Assembly (NCBI GenBank): GCA_963812945.1
Contig: CAWEXD010000008.1
Coordinates: 1,426,001-1,490,000, forward strand
From: DASRDR01 sp963812945 [NCBI: uncultured Candidatus Rokubacteria bacterium]
Lineage (GTDB): Bacteria; Methylomirabilota; Methylomirabilia; Rokubacteriales
DNA length: 64,000 bases
Reading direction: 5' to 3'
Each line of letters opens with the position of its first letter. Within the stretch, counting starts at the first letter, position 1. The translations under genes and the position numbers were made by a program. The notes under the pieces were generated by a model that saw only the letters and a list, made by a program, of their open reading frames with translations, searched no databases and was not told the origin of the DNA. Shown here one piece after another: positions 55,646 to 64,000 of the stretch.

Positions 55646-57505
55646 ATGGACCTCACCGAAAAGCTCGAGCGGCTGCCCGACCGGCCCGGGGTCTACCTCT
55701 ACAAGGACGCCAAGGGCCAGGTCGTCTACGTGGGCAAGGCGGCGTCCGTCCGGGCCCGCGTCCGCTCCTACTTCCAGGCCTCGAGGGCGCGGGACGCGAA
55801 GACCGACGCGCTGGTCGACCACATCGCCGACGTCGACTACATCGTGACGGCCAACGAGCTCGAGGCGCTCATCCTCGAGTCGAACCTGGTCAAGCGCCAC
55901 CGGCCGCGCTACAACATCATCCTCCGCGACGACAAGCACTATCCCTTCCTGAAGCTGACCACGAACGAGGCGTTCCCGCGCCTCCTCGTGGCCCGCCGCG
56001 TCCAGAAGGATGGCGCGACCTACTACGGGCCCTTCTACCCGGCCACGGCGCTCCGGGAGACCCTGCGCCTGATCCGGGCGCTGTTCCCCCTCCGAACCTG
56101 CAGCATCAAGATCGACGGGACGGCGGCGCGGCCGTGCCTCCAGTACTACATTCACCGCTGCAACGCCCCGTGCACCGGCCAGGAAACGGGCGAGGGCTAC
56201 GCGCGGACGGTCGCCGACGTCGAGACCTTCCTGGAGGGCCGGGACGAGGACCTCGCTCGCCGGCTCACGGCGGAGATGGAAGAGGCCGCCGCCCAGGAGA
56301 AGTTCGAGCGGGCGGGCATCCTCCGCGACCAGGTCCAGGCGCTGAACACGGTTCGCGAGCGCCAGAAGATCATCTCGGTCGAGCCGGAGGACCAGGACAT
56401 CCTCGGGCTCGCCCGCCAGGGCTCCGAGGCCTGCGTCCAGCTCTTCTTCGTGCGGCGAGGGCGCCTCCTCGGCCGCGAGGCCTTCTTCCTGGACAAGCTG
56501 GGAAGCGCGACGGACGGCGAGCTCCTGTCGGCCTTGCTCCGGCAGTTCTACTCGAAGAGCGTCGTGCCGCCCCGCGAGATCCTGCTCTCGACCGACGTCC
56601 CCGAGGAGGCGCTCCTCGGGGAGTGGCTGGCGCAGCTCCGCGAGGGCAAGGTCGAGCTCCTCGTGCCGCAGCGCGGGCGGAAGCGCGAGCTGGTGGCCAT
56701 GGCGGAGGAGAACGCCGCGCTCGCGCTCCAGACCCACCTCCTGGCCCGGTCCAGCCGCCGCCAGGTCGTCGCCGAGGACCTCCGCCGGGCCCTGAGCCTC
56801 CCGGACACGCCCCACCGGATCGAGGGGTTCGACATCTCGAACCTCCAGGGGCAGGAGGCCGTCGGCTCCATGGTGGTCTGGGAGGCCGGCGACATGAAGA
56901 AGGACGACTACAAGCGCTTCAAGATCCGGACCGTCCCCGCCGCCGACGACTTCGCGATGATGGCGGAGGTCCTGCGCCGGCGCTACGGGAAGGCCCTCGA
57001 GGAGGGCGGCGTGCTGCCCGACCTCATCCTGCTCGACGGCGGCCGCGGCCAGCTGAGCGCCGGCTCCCGCGTCCTGGAGGAGCTCGGGCTCGACTACCTC
57101 CCCATCGTCGCCCTGGCCAAGCGCGCGGAGGAGGTCTACCACCCGGCGAGCCTCCACCCGCTGGTCCTCGACCTGGCATCACCCGCGCTGCAGGCGCTCC
57201 AGCGGATCCGCGACGAGGCACACCGCTTCGCGATCACCTACCACAAGAAGCTCCGCCAGAAGCGCGCGCTGGTCTCCGTGCTCGACCAGATCCCCGGCGT
57301 CGGCCCGACCATCCGGACGAACCTCCTGAAGGCCCTCGGCTCGGCGCGCCGGGTGCGGGCGGCCTCGGTCGCGGAGCTCGCCTCGGTGCCGAAGGTGACC
57401 CCGAAGCTCGCCCAGCGCATCCACGTCTTCTTCCACCCGCAGGCGGAGGAGGGCGGGGAAGGAGGAGTCCCGGCACCTCCTGCCGGGCCGAGCCTTGCAT
57501 CGTGA
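55646..57505 (+). CDS. uvrC: Excinuclease ABC subunit C
   Basis: This 619-residue nuclease makes both incisions in excision repair. Order: GIY-YIG domain (RPGVYLYKDAKGQVVYVGKA), a cysteine region (LRTCSIKIDG, CLQYYIHRCNAPCTGQ), a UVR domain that binds UvrB (MEEAAAQEKFERAGILRDQV), an RNase H-like 5' nuclease domain (FDISNLQGQEAVGSMVVWE) and a helix-hairpin-helix tail (IPGVGPTIRTNLLKALGS). It lies between uvrB and leuS on the same strand. Confidence 0.97.
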   Translation: MDLTEKLERLPDRPGVYLYKDAKGQVVYVGKAASVRARVRSYFQASRARDAKTDALVDHIADVDYIVTANELEALILESNLVKRHRPRYNIILRDDKHYPFLKLTTNEAFPRLLVARRVQKDGATYYGPFYPATALRETLRLIRALFPLRTCSIKIDGTAARPCLQYYIHRCNAPCTGQETGEGYARTVADVETFLEGRDEDLARRLTAEMEEAAAQEKFERAGILRDQVQALNTVRERQKIISVEPEDQDILGLARQGSEACVQLFFVRRGRLLGREAFFLDKLGSATDGELLSALLRQFYSKSVVPPREILLSTDVPEEALLGEWLAQLREGKVELLVPQRGRKRELVAMAEENAALALQTHLLARSSRRQVVAEDLRRALSLPDTPHRIEGFDISNLQGQEAVGSMVVWEAGDMKKDDYKRFKIRTVPAADDFAMMAEVLRRRYGKALEEGGVLPDLILLDGGRGQLSAGSRVLEELGLDYLPIVALAKRAEEVYHPASLHPLVLDLASPALQALQRIRDEAHRFAITYHKKLRQKRALVSVLDQIPGVGPTIRTNLLKALGSARRVRAASVAELASVPKVTPKLAQRIHVFFHPQAEEGGEGGVPAPPAGPSLAS

Positions 57506-57559
57506 GGAGATATCTGCTAAATATGCATGGACATTGATCGGAGGAGGCACGAGCGACCC

Positions 57560-60060
<2,501 letters not shown>

Positions 60061-60064
<4 letters not shown>

Positions 60065-60594
60065 GCAGGCGCTCCCGCACCGCCCGTGTCGTGGGCGCGC
60101 TCCTCGCGTCGGTCGCCGTCTCCCTGGCGCTCGGCGGATGCGGCTACTCGCTCCGGACGAGCATGCCGGCCGGAATCAACAGCATCCACGTCCCGGTCCT
60201 GGTGAACCGCACCCAGGAGCCCGGGATCGAGGACTTCATCACCCAGGCCCTGACCCAGGCCGTGGTCCAGAGCGGCCGGGTCCGCATCGCGGCCAACGCG
60301 CGTGAGGCGGACGCCGTGCTCGAGGGCTCCATCGTCGAGTACCGGCTCGTCTCCCTCGCCTTCGACCGCAGCGCCAACGTCACCGCATACCGGCTGATCA
60401 TCGGGCTTGCCCTGACCTTCAAGAACCTCAAGGAGAACAAGGTCCTCTGGAAGCAGGACCGGATCGAGGAGCGGGCCGACTTCCAGGTGGCCGGTCAGGT
60501 GACGCAGACGCTCGCGCGCGAGAACGAGGCCGTCCAGCGGGCGGCCGTGGACGTCGCGCGGGCGATCGTCAGCTTCGCCTTCGAAGGGTTCTGA
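60061..60594 (+). CDS. lptE: LPS assembly lipoprotein LptE
   Basis: This 177-residue lipoprotein (lipobox LGGC) has GYSLRTSMPAGINSIHVPV, NRTQEPGIEDFITQALTQAV, and a helix-strand body typical of LptE. In the outer membrane it plugs and helps assemble LptD for lipopolysaccharide delivery. Its ATG overlaps the leuS stop by four bases (ATGA). leuS-lptE-holA is a common gene order in Gram-negative bacteria, which strengthens the call. Confidence 0.88.
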
Positions 60595-60595
60595 G

Positions 60596-61615
60596 CTGGA
60601 GGTCACCGCCCTCCTCCGCGACGCGGCGGGGGGGCGTGTCCCTCCGCTCCTGCTCCTCCATGGGCCGGAGCCGCTCCTGCTCGACGAGCTGGTCGAGCGC
60701 CTGACCCGGACGCTTCTCGCCGACGATCCGGCCGCCGCCTGCAATCGCGAGGTCCTCCACGCCGATCAGCTGGCGCCCGACGCGCTGATCGCGGCGGGTG
60801 GATCGCTGCCGCTCTTCGCCGGGCGCCGCCTGATCCTCGTCCGCGGGGTGGGCGACCTGGCGGCCAAGACCGCCGACCGGCTGCGCGACGCCCTCGCCGA
60901 GGCGAGACGGGCGCCGGCCGGGTGGCCCGTGGAGGGCACGACCGTGCTCCTCGTGGCCGCCGGCGCGGACCGGCGGTCGGCCGGCCTGCGGGTCCTCCCG
61001 GAAGGCGATCAGGTCGAGGTACGCGCCCCGGCGGGTCGCGCCGTGCTCGGGTGGCTCAGGGAGCGGGCGCGCGGCGCCGGGCTCGACCTGGCGCCTGAGG
61101 CGGCCCAGGCCCTCGTGGACCTGGTGGGCGAGGACTTGGGGCGGCTGGCGGCCGAGCTCGAGAAGGCCGGGCTCTACGCGGCCGAGGACCGCGGGGTGTC
61201 CGAGGAGGCGGTGAGGGCGCTCGCGGGCCAGACGCGCGCCCGCCAGTACTGGGAGCTCACGCAGGCCCTCGAGGAGGCCCGGCGCCCCGACGCCCTCCGG
61301 CTGACGGCCGAGCTCCTCGAGTCCGGCGACGAGCCGCTCATCCTTCTGGCGTGGGTGGTCGGGTACCTCCGGGACCTCTGGCGCGTGCTTCCCGCGGCCG
61401 CCGCCGGCGCCGACGTCCGCGAGGTCGCCCGGGCCCTGCCGCGCCGCCGTCCGGACTTCGCGGTCGAGCGCCTCGCCGCGCGCGCCCGGACGGTGGGGAT
61501 CCGCGGCGTGGCACGGGCCGCCGAGCGGTGCTTCGAGGTGGAGCAGGCGCTCAAGACGGGGGCCGGGAGCCCCCGCGCGCTCCTGGCCTGCCTGGTCGCC
61601 GAGCTAGCGGGTTAG
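60596..61615 (+). CDS. holA: DNA polymerase III subunit delta (HolA), apparent CTG start
   Basis: The clamp-loader delta subunit opens the β clamp. The frame reads ALLRDAAGGRVPPLLLLHGP then EPLLLDELVERLTRTLL at its N-terminus, AAA+-like GAGLDLAPEAAQALVDLVGE later, and a C-terminal collar helix region (FEVEQALKTGAGSPRALLACL). No ATG, GTG or TTG lies in frame between the lptE stop region and residue 84, so a start there would delete the first domain. CTG at 60596 with GAAGGG seven bases upstream gives 339 residues, the usual length. It overlaps the rpsT stop by four bases at 61612-61615. Confidence 0.85.
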   Translation: MEVTALLRDAAGGRVPPLLLLHGPEPLLLDELVERLTRTLLADDPAAACNREVLHADQLAPDALIAAGGSLPLFAGRRLILVRGVGDLAAKTADRLRDALAEARRAPAGWPVEGTTVLLVAAGADRRSAGLRVLPEGDQVEVRAPAGRAVLGWLRERARGAGLDLAPEAAQALVDLVGEDLGRLAAELEKAGLYAAEDRGVSEEAVRALAGQTRARQYWELTQALEEARRPDALRLTAELLESGDEPLILLAWVVGYLRDLWRVLPAAAAGADVREVARALPRRRPDFAVERLAARARTVGIRGVARAAERCFEVEQALKTGAGSPRALLACLVAELAG

Positions 61616-61881
61616 CGGCTCGAGAGGGCGTTGAGCTGACGCGTGAGGCGGGACTTCTTGCGGGCCGCCGCGTTCCGGTGGATGACGCCCTTCGTGACCG
61701 CCTTGTCGAGGGTCTGGATGGTGCGGTGGAGCGTCTCTCGGGCCTGATCGGCCTGGCCGCCCTCGATCGCGGTGCGGGCGCCCTTGACGGCGGTCCGGAG
61801 CGTCGAGCGGACGGCCGCGTTTCGCACGCGGCGCTTCTCGTTCGTCCGGACGCGCTTGATCGCGGACTTGATGTTGGCCAT
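61612..61881 (-). CDS. rpsT: 30S ribosomal protein S20
   Basis: This 89-residue basic protein binds 16S rRNA. It starts ANIKSAIKRVRTNEKRRVRN and ends with VIHRNAAARKKSRLTRQLNAL. AAGGAGGTGATC, an extended match to the 16S 3' end, precedes the ATG. It is convergent with holA; the two stop codons overlap (TTAG). Confidence 0.97.
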   Translation of the reverse strand: MANIKSAIKRVRTNEKRRVRNAAVRSTLRTAVKGARTAIEGGQADQARETLHRTIQTLDKAVTKGVIHRNAAARKKSRLTRQLNALSSR

Positions 61882-62002
61882 CGGATCACCTCCTTGGCTG
61901 GGGCAGTTGGCGCGCATCGCCGCGACGGAACTGACCCCGCCGGGCAATGGCGCGAGTTCGGAGCGTACCGTGCGGCGCCGGGGCTGTCAAGGATCGCCGG
62001 CA

Positions 62003-62100
62003 GGCCCACAGGCCGAAGGCCGGCCGATCAACTCGCTCGGAACCAGGGTAGCCCAGTGAGCCCACCGGCCGAAGGCCGTCCGAGGGCAGCCCAGTGAGCG
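62003..62100. repeat. Imperfect direct repeats at the murJ start
   Basis: CCCACAGGCCGAAGGCCGGC (62003 onward) recurs as CCCACCGGCCGAAGGCCGTC (62060 onward), and AGCCCAGTGAGC occurs near 62052 and again at the murJ start near 62089. The duplicated unit includes a GTG and its context. Confidence 0.5.
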
Positions 62101-63740
62101 CGGACGACCCGATCGAGGTCGAGGCAACCGAGTTACCACCGCCGCCGCCCGTCGCGGGCGCCAAGCGCGCGGTCGCGCGGGCGGCGGCCGTGGTGGGCGC
62201 CGCGACCCTCTCCAGCCGGATCCTCGGCTTCGCGCGGGACCTCGTGATCGCGCGGGTCTTCGGCGCGGGGGTCGGGACCGACGCCTTCTTCGTGGCCTTC
62301 CGGCTGCCGAACCTGCTCCGCCGCCTGGTGGCGGAGGGCGCGCTCTCGGCGGCCTTCATCCCGGTGTTCACGGAGTACGCGACGACGCGCCCGCGGGCGG
62401 AGACTCGGCGGATGCTGCGGGCCGTCACCGGGCTCATGGTGCTGATCCTGGGCGCGGTGACCGTCGGCGGCATCCTGGTCGCGCCCTGGCTGCTCCGGAT
62501 CATGGCGCCGGGCTTCTTCGCCAACCCGGCGGTGGGCGAGCTGACGGTGCGCCTCGCGCGCCTCATGTTCCCGTACCTCTTCCTCGTGGGGCTGGCGGCC
62601 GTGGCCATGGGCATCCTGAACGCGCATCGCCACTTCGTGCTCCCGGCGCTCTCGCCGGTGTCGCTGAACCTGGGCATGCTCGCGGGCGCGCTGGTGCTCG
62701 CGCCGCTTCTGCCCGAGCCTCTCACCGGGCTCGCGCTGGGCGTCCTCCTCGGCGGGGTCGGCCAGCTCCTCATGCAGCTCCCGGCGATCGGCGCCCGTGG
62801 CCTGCTCGCGCCGCCGTCCCTGGCGCTGCGCCACCCGGCGGTGCGCCGGGTCCTCACCCTGATGGCGCCGGTCGTCGTCGGGCAGTCGGCGGGCCACATC
62901 GGGACGGTGGTCAACACGATCATCGCGTCGTTCCTGGCCGCGGGGAGCGTGTCGTACCTCTACTACGCGGACCGGCTGGTCGAGTTCCCGCTCGGGGTCT
63001 TCGGCGTGGCCATCGCCACCGCGGTGCTCCCCACGCTCTCGGAGCAGTCCGCGCGCCGTGACAAGCGGGCGCTCCGCGAAACGCTCTCGTTTGCCTTGCG
63101 CCTGACCGCGTTCGTCAGCCTTCCGGCCGCGGTGGGCCTCTACGTCCTGTGCGAGCCGATCGTGCGCGTCCTCTACGAGCGCGGCCGCTTCGGCCCGGTC
63201 GAGACCGCGGGCACGGCCGCCGCCGTGGCCATGTACGCGCTCGGCATCGTCGGGCTGACGGCCACCAAGGTCGCGGTCCAGGCCTTTTTCGCGCTCGGCG
63301 ACACGCGCACGCCGGTGAAGGTGTCCATCGGCGCGATGACGGTCAACTGCGCGGTCGCCGCCGCGCTCGCCGGACCGCTGGGGCACGTGGGGCTGGCGGT
63401 GGCCACCTCCGTCTCGGCCACCGCCAACGCGCTGGTCCTCACCATCCTCCTCCGCCGGCGGCTGCCCGGACCGCCCGTCCCCGGCGCCCGCCGCGCCTGG
63501 CTCCGGACCGTGCTCGTGTCCGCCGGCCTCGCGCTCGGGCTGTGGACGGTCTGGCGGCTCTGGCCACCGCCGCCGGGACGGCTCGACGAGACGGTGTGGC
63601 TCGGGACGGTGATGATCGGCGCCACCCTCGCGTACGTCGGCTGTCACGCCGCGCTCGGCGCCGAGGAGGTGCGTCTCGCGTGGGGCGCGCTCGTGCGGCG
63701 GTCGCGTCGGAGTTCCTTGCGCCGCCGGGAGACGCGTTGA
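62094..63740 (+). CDS. murJ: Lipid II flippase MurJ
   Basis: This 548-residue inner-membrane protein has about fourteen helices and flips lipid II for peptidoglycan synthesis. Family text: LSSRILGFARDLVIARVFGAG, TDAFFVAFRLPNLLRRLVAEG, ALSAAFIPVFTEY. A 25-residue acidic and Pro-rich N-terminus precedes. The GTG at 62094 lies in a short direct repeat; a later start nearer AKRAVARAAAVVG is possible. Confidence 0.95.
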   Translation: MSADDPIEVEATELPPPPPVAGAKRAVARAAAVVGAATLSSRILGFARDLVIARVFGAGVGTDAFFVAFRLPNLLRRLVAEGALSAAFIPVFTEYATTRPRAETRRMLRAVTGLMVLILGAVTVGGILVAPWLLRIMAPGFFANPAVGELTVRLARLMFPYLFLVGLAAVAMGILNAHRHFVLPALSPVSLNLGMLAGALVLAPLLPEPLTGLALGVLLGGVGQLLMQLPAIGARGLLAPPSLALRHPAVRRVLTLMAPVVVGQSAGHIGTVVNTIIASFLAAGSVSYLYYADRLVEFPLGVFGVAIATAVLPTLSEQSARRDKRALRETLSFALRLTAFVSLPAAVGLYVLCEPIVRVLYERGRFGPVETAGTAAAVAMYALGIVGLTATKVAVQAFFALGDTRTPVKVSIGAMTVNCAVAAALAGPLGHVGLAVATSVSATANALVLTILLRRRLPGPPVPGARRAWLRTVLVSAGLALGLWTVWRLWPPPPGRLDETVWLGTVMIGATLAYVGCHAALGAEEVRLAWGALVRRSRRSSLRRRETR

Positions 63741-63746
63741 TATACT
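63717..63746 (+). promoter_or_regulatory. Candidate promoter of dtd
   Basis: TTGCGC (63717-63722), 18-base spacer, TATACT (63741-63746). The ATG is at 63764. It overlaps the end of murJ. Confidence 0.4.
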
Positions 63747-63763
63747 TTGCCGAGACGCGACTA

Positions 63764-64000
63764 CATGCGGGCCCTGCTGCAGCGCGTGACCGGAGCCTCG
63801 GTCGAGGCGGATCGCCAGGTGATCGGCAGCATCGACCGGGGGCTCGTCACCCTGCTCGGCATCGCGGCCGGTGACGGACCGGACGACGTCCGCTACCTCG
63901 CCGACAAGATCCTCAATCTCCGCATCTTCGACGACGAGCAGGGGAAGTTCCACCACTCGATCGTCGAGACCGGCGGAGGGTGCCTCCTGATCTCCCAGTT
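63764..64000 (+). CDS. dtd: D-aminoacyl-tRNA deacylase (5' part)
   Basis: The window ends inside this gene; 79 residues are visible. They read MRALLQRVTGASVEADRQVI, then IDRGLVTLLGIAAGDGPDDV and YLADKILNLRIFDDEQGKF, the N-terminal half of Dtd, which removes D-amino acids from tRNA. The catalytic SQF-like motif begins at the very end (LLISQ). It lies 23 bases after murJ. Confidence 0.92.

Overview
The window is high-GC bacterial chromosome (most third codon positions are G or C). It carries outer-membrane systems (LptE, TolC, porins), MurJ, a B12-dependent ribonucleotide reductase, branched-chain-type ABC transport, σ54 activators and an IS1380-family element. This suits a Gram-negative soil or subsurface lineage such as Candidatus Rokubacteria/Methylomirabilota. 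That assignment is inference from gene content; there is no rRNA or tRNA gene here to settle it.

The first 22 kb is a sensory and accessory region with long gaps and several broken genes. A minus-strand two-component cluster (1201-6767) holds a LacI-type sensor histidine kinase, a FixJ-type regulator, a lone receiver and a σ54 activator. Upstream lies the fossil of a second PAS histidine kinase (7185-7645). Then come two lipoprotein genes, a secreted porin-like protein fused at its 5' end to the remnant of an extradiol dioxygenase, a DoxX protein, an outer-membrane transporter-like protein, and a six-bladed kelch-tyrosinase fusion split by frameshifts. A plus-strand module follows: a GAF-σ54 activator, a 52-residue NHLP/Os1348-like peptide, and a cyclic-nucleotide-binding protein translationally coupled to an AI-2E/PerM permease behind a candidate -24/-12 promoter. 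An intact IS1380-family element (20164-21674, TTAA duplication, 16-bp inverted repeats) ends this region.

From 22 kb on, genes are dense and operonic. A Liv-type ABC transporter (22068-26763) is followed by envelope proteins, a GH99-like enzyme, Nth, a DUF4149 protein and a VOC protein. A large efflux locus (31864-42319) comprises TetR, an RND adaptor, an RND pump, TolC, a MacA-like adaptor with an LTXXQ-like insertion, a MacB ATPase and a MacB permease. It sits behind an 18-bp perfect palindrome that is the probable TetR operator. NrdJ stands alone and ends in a strong hairpin.

The last 19 kb has an unknown small protein, an NCS2-type permease, a cytochrome c, threonine synthase, a GAF hybrid kinase lacking its phospho-acceptor histidine and probably leaderless, Ppx/GppA, proline dehydrogenase, an HNH nuclease, uvrB, uvrC, leuS, lptE, holA (apparent CTG start), convergent rpsT, murJ and the start of dtd.

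No CRISPR array, tRNA or rRNA was seen. The best leads are the σ54-controlled CNB/permease module with its upstream dyad repeats, the combined RND plus MacAB efflux locus with the modified MacA, the LacI-sensor kinase system, and the broken kelch-tyrosinase.
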